From contig SBFU01000245.1 of the NCBI GenBank assembly GCA_006227785.1, positions 1 through 5,730 of the forward strand: 5,730 bases of DNA, written 5' to 3'. The position numbers were made by a program, and so were the translations under genes. Source of the DNA: Burkholderiales bacterium. Its GTDB lineage: Bacteria > Pseudomonadota > Gammaproteobacteria > Burkholderiales > Burkholderiaceae_C. The notes below the pieces were generated by a model. That model was not told where the DNA came from. It saw only the letters and a program-made list of their open reading frames with translations, and did no database searches. The first letter of the stretch is position 1. Each line of letters starts with the position of its first letter. Positions 1 to 5,539 of the stretch are shown here, piece after piece.

Positions 1-435
1 ATGAACTGGCCTGGCCGGGTGCTGGGCGACGACAGCGACGGCCTCATCTCGCTGGACGACGAGGGCCACATCACCGGACTGAACCGGCCGGCAGCGGAGA
101 TGCTGGGGCTGCCCGCCCAGATTGCGGCAGGACACGCCAGCGCCTATCTGGCTCTGCCATTGAGCAGCCTGTTCGACGCGGCGCGCCAGCACAACGGTCC
201 TGTCGAGGTACCGCTGTGGAGTGGTCTGCGGCTGCAGGTGCTGGCGCAGGACGTCCGGCTCTCGCCCGATGCGGCACTGTCGCGCCACGCGGTACCGCTC
301 AAGGAGGTGGAAACCGCGCTGATCCGCAAGGCGGTGGAGGACGCTCGCGGCAACGTGATGGAAGCGGCACGTGCCCTGGGCATCAGCCGGGCGACGGTGT
401 ACCGCAAGCTCGGGCGCAAGCGGCCGGGCGCCTGA
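1..435 (+). CDS. AcoR-like regulator lacking an AAA+ domain, C-terminal part (PAS-like + Fis-type HTH)
   Basis: The 144 readable residues show a PAS-like region (about 8-85; core DGLISLDDEGHITGLNR at 13-29) and a C-terminal Fis-type helix-turn-helix (about 100-137, GNVMEAARALGISRATVYRK). The same two blocks occur in the AcoR-type activator at 2282-4504, whose PAS-like region reads EGIAVFSPEGRFISANR, but there a full sigma-54 AAA+ domain lies between them. Here the PAS-like region runs straight into the HTH with no Walker A, GAFTGA or Walker B motif. The protein therefore should bind DNA but should not be able to remodel sigma-54 polymerase. Its target and ligand are unknown. An ATG falls exactly at base 1, so the start cannot be judged. 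Relatives carry an N-terminal GAF sensor, so this is probably the tail of a longer gene. It converges on the binding-protein gene, with 47 nt between stop codons. Confidence 0.75.
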   Translation: MNWPGRVLGDDSDGLISLDDEGHITGLNRPAAEMLGLPAQIAAGHASAYLALPLSSLFDAARQHNGPVEVPLWSGLRLQVLAQDVRLSPDAALSRHAVPLKEVETALIRKAVEDARGNVMEAARALGISRATVYRKLGRKRPGA

Positions 436-459
436 GCACCCACAGCGGGCAGACGCCGT

Positions 460-478
460 CGGCCTGCGCCGGAGGCCG
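460..478. terminator. Possible hairpin between convergent genes
   Basis: A perfect 6-bp GC-rich stem (CGGCCT 460-465, AGGCCG 473-478) with a 7-nt loop sits in the 47-nt gap between the stop codons of the two convergent genes. The position suits a bidirectional terminator, but neither strand has a clear T-tract after the stem, so the call is weak. Confidence 0.3.
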
Positions 479-482
479 TTGC

Positions 483-1400
483 TCAGGCGGTGGTGAGCGT
501 CAGCTTGTTCTTTCGGAAGATCGACAGCATCTCGCCCGAGGCGTGAAGGCGCTTGAACGACTCCTCGACCAGCAGACGCAGTTCGCGGTTGCGTGACTTG
601 ACCGCCACCCCCACAGGCCAGCCGCGGTCCACCAGATTGCCCAGCTTGAGCTCGTCGATGACGAGATGGTCGGGCACTGTGCCCTGTCGAGCCAGCACGT
701 ATTCGGCCTGGGCACGTGTCACATAGGCCGCCGCCGCCTCCCCCTTGACCACCGCTTCGGCTGCCAGCAGGCCGGTATCGAACAGGCGGACCTGCTCCTT
801 GAGCAGTCCCCCGCCATAACCCATCAGGGCCGAGGTCAGGCCCATGCCCCGCTCGCCGGCCAGCACCTGCCCCTTGAGGTCATCCGGCACGTCGGCCCGC
901 TCGATGCGCCGACTGTCACGCAGCAGCGCCGGCACCTCTTTCTGGTAGGTGCCAAAGATCAGCGCCAGTCGGTTGGCCATCATGAGGTGCATGTCGACCG
1001 GCGCCCGCATCAGCAGGTCCGCCGGCCCGTAGCCGAGGTAATGACCACGGGTCACCATGTTGCGCAGGTCGCCGTGCATGTCCTCGGCCGCCTGGAACGG
1101 CAGCAGCGACAGGCCCAGGCCCATTTCACGGGTGAGTGCGCGGGCAATGTCGATATCCAGCCCGCGCATCTCGCCGGGTGGCCCATAAGAATAAGGCTCG
1201 TTGTCCTTGTAGACGGCCACAATGAGCGAGCCCCGTCGCTGGATCACTTCGAACTCGGACGGTTCGCCCTCATCGGGACGTTGCGCCAGTGACAGCGGTG
1301 CTGCCGTCGCGCACAGAGCGGCGGCCATCCATCGTCGACGCTGAGGGCTGGCAGGTTCGTCAGGCCTCCACCCGCCAGTGTGCAACCGTGTTCTGTTCAC
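483..1400 (-). CDS. Quinoprotein dehydrogenase-associated periplasmic substrate-binding protein
   Basis: A 305-residue exported protein of the solute-binding family 3 fold. It resembles the group named 'quinoprotein dehydrogenase-associated probable ABC transporter substrate-binding protein', which is related to MoxJ/XoxJ. The start is GTG at 1400, chosen because AAGGAG (1409-1414) lies 8 nt upstream and because the next Met (residue 25) would cut away part of the signal peptide. The N-terminus has an arginine cluster (QRRRWM, 20-25), a hydrophobic stretch and a likely cleavage after LSLA at residue 39. The cluster could act as a Tat signal, though Sec is not excluded. The binding domain spans about 52-300 and opens with a typical SLIVAVYKDNEPYSY segment (58-72). 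It is the second gene of an apparent operon, 49 nt after the cytochrome c-550 stop. No permease or ATPase gene is nearby. By analogy with XoxJ/MoxJ it may assist the dehydrogenase or bind a ligand rather than feed a transporter; that is inference. Confidence 0.83.
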   Translation of the reverse strand: MNRTRLHTGGWRPDEPASPQRRRWMAAALCATAAPLSLAQRPDEGEPSEFEVIQRRGSLIVAVYKDNEPYSYGPPGEMRGLDIDIARALTREMGLGLSLLPFQAAEDMHGDLRNMVTRGHYLGYGPADLLMRAPVDMHLMMANRLALIFGTYQKEVPALLRDSRRIERADVPDDLKGQVLAGERGMGLTSALMGYGGGLLKEQVRLFDTGLLAAEAVVKGEAAAAYVTRAQAEYVLARQGTVPDHLVIDELKLGNLVDRGWPVGVAVKSRNRELRLLVEESFKRLHASGEMLSIFRKNKLTLTTA

Positions 1401-1408
1401 GCTACTGT

Positions 1409-1414
1409 CTCCTT
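1409..1414 (-). promoter_or_regulatory. Ribosome binding site fixing a GTG start
   Basis: AAGGAG on the minus strand, 8 nt before the GTG at 1400. This near-perfect Shine-Dalgarno sequence decides the otherwise uncertain start of the binding-protein gene and suggests it is translated independently of the upstream cytochrome gene. Confidence 0.7.
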
Positions 1415-1449
1415 GTCATCCGGTGCTGCCGTGGTCGGCACAGGCCTGC

Positions 1450-1947
1450 TCAAGGCTCGCGCCGGGTATTGATGTAGGTCTTGATGGTCCAGATCGCTTC
1501 CTGCGAGAGTGTGCCCTCAAACGGCGGCATGTACACCCGTCCATCGCGGACCCGGCCGCGCCGCACCGTGGCCATGTAGTACTCGTCCATTTCCTTGAAG
1601 CACTCATTCTTCTTGGCGGCATCGGCGAGACCGGAGCATTCCTGGTCGAACTTGCGCAGGTCGGGCGAGATACCACCCGAGATGGCCTCCAGGCCGTGGC
1701 AGCGGGCGCAGTTCTGGTTGTACGCCGAGGTGCCGATGCGCAGGGCCTCTTTGTATTCGGGCACATCCGGCGTGTACGGATTGGTCGGCAACCATTTCTC
1801 GCCCAGCTTGGGCAGGGTGCTGGTGTCGACCGCCTGAGGCGTCACGTCACCGTGGGCATGAACCACAGCCGCCAGACCGGCACCGAGGGCGACAGCCAGG
1901 GCCCAGCGGCTCAGGGACTGCAGGCGGGAATTCGAGGGGTGCTTCAT
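1450..1947 (-). CDS. pedF: Cytochrome c-550, PedF type (electron acceptor for a quinoprotein alcohol dehydrogenase)
   Basis: A 165-residue periplasmic monohaem cytochrome c. A Sec signal peptide (1-31, cleavage after VVHA) is followed by a short linker, the haem-attachment motif CARCH (Cys80, Cys83, His84) and a late VYMPPF segment whose Met140 is the likely sixth haem ligand. Two further cysteines, Cys104 and Cys116, flank a charged insert and could form a disulfide. The linker, the ISPDLRKFDQEC segment and the overall length fit the cytochrome c-550 PedF family, which takes electrons from PQQ-dependent ethanol-type dehydrogenases and passes them to the respiratory chain. The frame stays open upstream to 2232, but the ATG at 1947 is chosen. 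It begins the signal peptide, GGAGA (1954-1958) lies 6 nt before it, and the upstream extension has no cytochrome-like content. It leads the operon with the binding protein, and a near-consensus sigma-54 promoter stands about 50 nt upstream. Confidence 0.9.
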   Translation of the reverse strand: MKHPSNSRLQSLSRWALAVALGAGLAAVVHAHGDVTPQAVDTSTLPKLGEKWLPTNPYTPDVPEYKEALRIGTSAYNQNCARCHGLEAISGGISPDLRKFDQECSGLADAAKKNECFKEMDEYYMATVRRGRVRDGRVYMPPFEGTLSQEAIWTIKTYINTRREP

Positions 1948-1998
1948 GGCGTGTCTCCGGTGTCTGAAGGCTGAAAAACGGGGTGATGAACCCTGTTT

Positions 1999-2014
1999 AG
2001 CAATATGCAGGCCA
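1999..2014 (-). promoter_or_regulatory. Sigma-54 (-24/-12) promoter for the cytochrome c-550 operon
   Basis: Read on the minus strand the site is TGGCCTGCATATTGCT, against the sigma-54 consensus TGGCACG-N4-TTGCW. The invariant GG and GC are present with the required 10-nt spacing, and only two positions of the -24 box differ. Transcription would start near 1988, giving a leader of about 40 nt before the cytochrome ATG. A sigma-54 activator gene lies directly opposite, which supports the call. Confidence 0.75.
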
Positions 2015-2030
2015 AGAACAGCTTCCTCCG

Positions 2031-2047
2031 GCAACACCCCGTGTTGC
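2031..2047. promoter_or_regulatory. Palindromic operator A, GCAACAC-N3-GTGTTGC
   Basis: A perfect 7-bp inverted repeat around CCC. Its centre is about 51 nt upstream of the predicted cytochrome transcription start, and 17 nt separate it from the -24 box. Its arms match those of the second palindrome, so both are probably read by the same dimeric HTH protein, most likely the adjacent activator. Confidence 0.75.
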
Positions 2048-2092
2048 GTCCGTACGGCTGCTCTCCAGGCCGCGGTGCGGAGACACCAGAGC

Positions 2093-2108
2093 GCAACACG
2101 GGTGTTGC
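2093..2108. promoter_or_regulatory. Palindromic operator B, GCAACAC-N2-GTGTTGC
   Basis: A second perfect 7-bp inverted repeat with the same arms but a 2-nt GG spacer. Its centre is about 112 nt upstream of the predicted cytochrome start, a normal distance for a sigma-54 upstream activating sequence. It is about 61 nt, close to six helical turns, from operator A. It ends 32 nt before the plus-strand -24 candidate, so it could serve both directions. Confidence 0.75.
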
Positions 2109-2140
2109 AATTTGCAGCAGCGGTGTGCCAGTGGGGCGCG

Positions 2141-2156
2141 TGGCACATGCAAAGCG
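2141..2156 (+). promoter_or_regulatory. Candidate sigma-54 promoter facing the activator gene
   Basis: TGGCACATGCAAAGCG has a perfect -24 core (TGGCAC) and a GC with the correct 10-nt spacing from the GG, but the usual TT before that GC is AA. Transcription would begin near 2167, with a leader of about 115 nt. If real, it implies autoregulation. The weak -12 half keeps confidence moderate. Confidence 0.4.
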
Positions 2157-2269
2157 CCTTTCGTCTTGGACAGAAGATCGGTGGCGAGCTAATTGCTAGC
2201 AACACATCCACCAGCGTGACAACCTGGAACAAGCAAGGGAAAGCCTGTGTTGATCAATGACACAGATGC

Positions 2270-2274
2270 GAGGA
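2270..2274 (+). promoter_or_regulatory. Ribosome binding site for the ATG at 2282
   Basis: GAGGA with 7 nt before the ATG at 2282 supports the longest start of the activator. A rival site, AGGAG at 2380-2384, lies 5 nt before an in-frame ATG at 2390. Confidence 0.55.
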
Positions 2275-2281
2275 CAATCAT

Positions 2282-4504
2282 ATGAACAGAAACCACAAGA
2301 TCGATCCTTCACTGGCAGGCGTCCCTGAGGAGATGCTGCCGTGGGGGCTGGACCCCTGGGACAGCCTGTCCCCGGATACAGGAGACAACATGAGCGGCGG
2401 GATGCAGATGCACGGCACGGGCCGGTCCGCTGGCGGCCCACCATCCGGCGCCACCAACGGCACCGACCCGCAGGTGATCCACGAATCACACGAGCGTTCG
2501 CGTTCGTTCGGACTGTCTTCGAAAGACGCCCCCGACTTCTCCAGCCCCGGTCGCGGCCACCTGAGCAACGCGCTGGAGGAAAACCGCTTCCTGTTCCAGC
2601 ACGCCGCACCGGTCATGGAGACGCTCTACGACCAGATCGTCAACACCCACAGCATGGTGCTGCTGACGTCGGCCTCGGGCATGGTGTTGCACTCGCTGGG
2701 GGACACCGATTTCCTCGAAAAGGCCCAACAGGTCGCACTCACGCCAGGCATGGACTGGTCCGAGCGCAGCAAGGGCACCAATGCCATCGGAACCGCGCTC
2801 ACCGAGCAGGAGGCCCTGACCGTGCATGGCGGCCAGCATTACCTGGCGGCCAACCAGTTCCTGACCTGCTCGTGCGCCCCGATCTACGACCCGTATGGGC
2901 AGGTGATCGGCGCTTTGGACGTGACCGGAGACCACCGCAGTTTTCACCACCACACACTGGCACTGGTGCGCATGTCGGCGCAGATGATCGAGAACCACAT
3001 GTTCGCCGACATCTTCCCCAAGGCAATCCGGCTGCACTTCCATACGCGCTCCGAGTTTCTGGGTACCCTGGTCGAGGGCATCGCGGTGTTCTCTCCCGAG
3101 GGACGCTTCATTTCGGCCAATCGCAGCGCCCAGTTCCAGCTGGGCCTGCCCTTCAGCGCCCTCAAGGCGCACACCTTCTCTTCGCTGTTCGGCATTCCGG
3201 TGTCGGCGCTGGTCGACCTGTTCCGCGGGGCCATGCCCAACCCCAAGCAACTGTGCATGCACAACGGGGTGTCGGTCTGGTGCCGGGCCAAGATCAAGAC
3301 CGCAGCCACCTGGACCATGCCGACCATGGCACCAGATGCGGGTCCGACCCACGCCGCTCCGACCGATGTGCAGGCGGCAGAAGCCGACAAGGACGCTGGG
3401 AATCCCGGTTCGAGCGCTCAGGCCTCAAGACCCACGGCGCGCAAGACCCACTTCTCCACCCTGCAGTACCTGGACACGGGTGACCCGCAGGTGGCGGCCG
3501 TGATCCACAAGCTGCGCATGGTCTCCGGCCGTGACATCCCGGTCATGATCCTGGGCGAAACAGGAACCGGAAAGGACCTGCTGGCCCAGGCCATCCACGG
3601 CGACTCGCAACGCAGCGGCGGGCCTTTTGTTTCGGTCAACTGCGCCTCCATTCCGGACACCCTGATCGAATCGGAGCTGTTCGGCTATGAAGAAGGGGCC
3701 TTCACCGGTGCCCGCAAGAAGGGATCACCCGGCAAGATTCTTCAGGCCAACGGCGGGACGCTGTTTCTGGACGAAATCGGCGACATGCCCAAGCACCTGC
3801 AAGCCCGCCTGCTGCGGGTGTTGCAGGAGCGCAAGGTCAGCCCCCTGGGGGCGGGCAAGGAGGTCGAAGTCGATGTGGCGGTCATCAGTGCGACGCACAA
3901 GAACCCGAAGGCCATGATCGCGGATGGCAGCTTCCGTGAAGACCTTTACTACCGGCTCAACGGCCTGGTGGTGCGGCTGCCCGCGCTGCGCGAGCGAACC
4001 GACTTCGACTTCGTGGTGCGCAAGATCCTCAAGAGCCTGTGCGAAAACGGCCAGAACGTGGGCATCGCTGACGAGGTGATGGCCCTGTTCAAGGGCTTCC
4101 ACTGGCCGGGCAATTTCAGGCAGTTGCACAACCTGCTGAGGACGGCGGTGGTGATGGTGGGTTGCGAGGGTCGTATCGAACGCGTGCACCTGCCCGATGA
4201 CTTCCTGGAAGAGATCCAGCAGTCCCGTGAACCCCTGCAGCACGCGCCACAGCCTGCGCCAGGGCCTGAAACATGGGCGCCAGCCGCCGTGACCGAACCG
4301 TGGCAGCCCATGCCAGCGGAGGCCATGCAGGCCAGCTCCGACCCGGCGGAAGGACAAAGGCTGCAGGATGTCGCGCTGACCGCGATGGCTCAGGCCCTGA
4401 GGCAACACAGTGGCAACGTGTCGGCAGCGGCCAAGGCGCTGGGGGTGTCGCGCAACACCATCTACCGCAAGAAGCACCTGCTACCGCCGGGGCTGCTGGA
4501 CTGA
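2282..4504 (+). CDS. AcoR/BmoR-type sigma-54-dependent transcriptional activator (GAF-PAS-AAA+-Fis HTH)
   Basis: A 740-residue cytoplasmic enhancer-binding protein. After a loosely composed N-terminus comes an AcoR-like start (VIHESHERSRSFGL, about 66-79) and a GAF sensor (about 121-238) with KGTNAIGTAL at 164-173 and FLTCSCAP at 193-200. A PAS-like region follows (about 255-345), then a Pro/Ala-rich linker (about 340-390). The AAA+ motor is complete: Walker A GETGTGKD 425-432, the sigma-54 contact loop GAFTGA 472-477, Walker B FLDE 495-498 and FREDLYYRLN 551-560. A Fis-type HTH ends the protein (about 694-734). Relatives include AcoR (acetoin) and BmoR (alcohols), so an alcohol, aldehyde or similar effector is plausible but not shown. 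It is divergent from the cytochrome operon, whose promoter has -24/-12 form and nearby palindromes, making that operon its likely target. The start could instead be ATG 2390 (704 residues). Its 3' end overlaps the convergent lipoprotein gene. Confidence 0.92.
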   Translation: MNRNHKIDPSLAGVPEEMLPWGLDPWDSLSPDTGDNMSGGMQMHGTGRSAGGPPSGATNGTDPQVIHESHERSRSFGLSSKDAPDFSSPGRGHLSNALEENRFLFQHAAPVMETLYDQIVNTHSMVLLTSASGMVLHSLGDTDFLEKAQQVALTPGMDWSERSKGTNAIGTALTEQEALTVHGGQHYLAANQFLTCSCAPIYDPYGQVIGALDVTGDHRSFHHHTLALVRMSAQMIENHMFADIFPKAIRLHFHTRSEFLGTLVEGIAVFSPEGRFISANRSAQFQLGLPFSALKAHTFSSLFGIPVSALVDLFRGAMPNPKQLCMHNGVSVWCRAKIKTAATWTMPTMAPDAGPTHAAPTDVQAAEADKDAGNPGSSAQASRPTARKTHFSTLQYLDTGDPQVAAVIHKLRMVSGRDIPVMILGETGTGKDLLAQAIHGDSQRSGGPFVSVNCASIPDTLIESELFGYEEGAFTGARKKGSPGKILQANGGTLFLDEIGDMPKHLQARLLRVLQERKVSPLGAGKEVEVDVAVISATHKNPKAMIADGSFREDLYYRLNGLVVRLPALRERTDFDFVVRKILKSLCENGQNVGIADEVMALFKGFHWPGNFRQLHNLLRTAVVMVGCEGRIERVHLPDDFLEEIQQSREPLQHAPQPAPGPETWAPAAVTEPWQPMPAEAMQASSDPAEGQRLQDVALTAMAQALRQHSGNVSAAAKALGVSRNTIYRKKHLLPPGLLD

Positions 4505-5539
4505 AACCGGTGGCGGCACGGCGGGCTCGCCCTGCTCCATCCAGACCGGCTCCAGTTCGCGCCAGGCCCGCAACACATTGAATCCGTGGCGCTCGGCGTA
4601 GCCGGCCCATGAGGCGTATTCGGGCAAAGGAACGGCGCTGCCATCCTGGGCCATGGCGCCCTCGTCCATCGCCCGCAGCACACCCGACCGCAAGGCCTGG
4701 AGATAACCCCGGGTTGAGACCAGTGCCGCCGGCACCTGGCCCTGGCGACCGCGGGACCAGGTGGCGCCGATGAGCTCACGGACCGGCAAGGCCTCCAGGC
4801 GGTCCAGCGCGGCCAGCCAGGCGTCCACCTGGCCCTGCGCCAGCTCGGGAATGCGCTGGCCGTAGACCAGGCCGCCGACCATCAGGACACCATGGAGGGC
4901 GTCCCACACCACCAGATCCCCCTCGGTGTGACCTTGTTCCACGGCGTGAACCGTCAGCAAGCGCTGTCCCACGCGCAGCGGCATGCCAGGGGCAAGGGTG
5001 ACATCGGGCAACACGATGCGGGTGTCCTTCATGGCCGGTGCGCCCACGCGCCGTGTCAGACTGGCCAGGCAATCGGGGCAGCGCTGGGTCATGCCCTCGC
5101 GTGTCGCCTGGCTGGCGCCGATCCGAAGACGGCCCGCAGCCTGCAGGTCGGCAAAGGCCGAGTTGGCGAGCACGGTCTCCGCATGTGCGTGGGTGTTGAT
5201 CAACCAGGTGACCTGGGCGCCGAACTGGCAGCGCAGGGAGTCGCGCAGCCGCCTGCCATGGCGGTGACTGGGACCCGGGTCGACCACCAGCGCCTCGCCT
5301 GCGTCAACCACCACCACGACCGGTGCCACATGGCCTGCATTGTCCTTGGACACCTCGGATTCGGCCGCCGGCAGCCAGACCCAGACCGACGGTGCCACCG
5401 GTTGCCAGGGCACCTTGTCGTGCACTGCGCAACCGGTTGCGGCCTCTGGCTGGGCGCCCGGACCGGTCAGGCCTGCGCATGCAGCCAGCCAGAGGCACAG
5501 GCAGAGCCCGATCGGTCGAATCGCGCTCATGAGACGCAT
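4481..5539 (-). CDS. Metallo-beta-lactamase-fold lipoprotein of the quinoprotein relay type, with degenerate metal site
   Basis: A 352-residue protein. Its signal peptide ends in a lipobox (LAAC, Cys21), so it should be lipid-anchored in the cell envelope. The body has the metallo-beta-lactamase fold order: strand-rich N-terminus, VVVVDAGEALVVDPGP (75-90), the INTHAHAETVLANSAF block (114-129), GHTEGDLVVWD (203-213) and VGGLVYGQRIPEL (221-233). It resembles 'quinoprotein relay system zinc metallohydrolase' (SoxH-like) proteins found beside PQQ dehydrogenases; their substrate is unknown. A CPDC pair lies at 154-157. Compared with canonical HxHxDH enzymes, the motif reads H117-A-H119-A-E121-T122, the bridging Asp is Gly223 and the last His is replaced near Ala259, while His204 remains. 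The frame is intact. The ATG at 5539 is preferred because AGGGAG lies 11 nt upstream, but Met4 (5530) forms an ATGA overlap with the upstream stop. Its 3' end overlaps the activator gene by 24 nt. Confidence 0.82.
   Translation of the reverse strand: MRLMSAIRPIGLCLCLWLAACAGLTGPGAQPEAATGCAVHDKVPWQPVAPSVWVWLPAAESEVSKDNAGHVAPVVVVVDAGEALVVDPGPSHRHGRRLRDSLRCQFGAQVTWLINTHAHAETVLANSAFADLQAAGRLRIGASQATREGMTQRCPDCLASLTRRVGAPAMKDTRIVLPDVTLAPGMPLRVGQRLLTVHAVEQGHTEGDLVVWDALHGVLMVGGLVYGQRIPELAQGQVDAWLAALDRLEALPVRELIGATWSRGRQGQVPAALVSTRGYLQALRSGVLRAMDEGAMAQDGSAVPLPEYASWAGYAERHGFNVLRAWRELEPVWMEQGEPAVPPPVSVQQPRR

Larger units (their letters stand above)
1948..2281. other. Divergent control region between cytochrome operon and sigma-54 activator gene
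   Basis: A 334-nt non-coding stretch separates the start codons of two divergent transcription units. It contains two perfect palindromes (2031-2047 and 2093-2108), a minus-strand -24/-12 promoter at 1999-2014, a weaker plus-strand -24/-12 candidate at 2141-2156 and ribosome binding sites at both ends. Short open frames cross it, but none has a recognisable protein signature or good start context. No convincing sigma-70 promoter was found by eye. Confidence 0.75.

Noticed and set aside
666..1292. A 208-residue plus-strand open frame opposite the binding-protein gene
   Set aside because: It lies wholly antisense to a gene with a clear family match, signal peptide and ribosome binding site. 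Its His/Gln-rich composition is typical of the shadow frame of a high-GC gene.
1981..1993. Small hairpin GGGT-GATGA-ACCC near the predicted cytochrome transcription start
   Set aside because: A 4-bp stem is too short to call a regulatory structure without conservation data.
2101..2130. A second minus-strand sigma-54 promoter starting with TGGCAC at 2130-2125
   Set aside because: The GG to GC distance is 9 or 12 nt rather than the required 10, and the site at 1999-2014 fits better.
2166..2195. A sigma-70 promoter (TTGGAC with a TAAT-containing -10) before the activator
   Set aside because: The -35 matches only three of six bases and the -10 is poor, so it is not distinguishable from chance.
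1948..2232. Upstream extension of the cytochrome frame to a start at 2232
   Set aside because: The extension would place about 95 residues before a normal signal peptide and would translate the operators. The ATG at 1947 has GGAGA at 6 nt.
2199..2252. Further half-sites, GCAACAC at 2199-2205 and GTGTTG at 2247-2252, as a third operator
   Set aside because: The spacing is far too long for a palindrome. GCAACAC also occurs singly inside genes (4402, 4452, 4570, 5008), so an isolated half-site means little.
1946..2260. Plus-strand open frame of about 104 residues across the divergent control region
   Set aside because: It overlaps the cytochrome start, the promoter and both palindromes, has no good ribosome binding site and shows no protein signature.
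3725..4477. A 250-residue minus-strand open frame opposite the AAA+ part of the activator
   Set aside because: The plus strand encodes unmistakable Walker A, GAFTGA and Walker B motifs here, and the antisense product has shadow-like composition and no recognisable domain.
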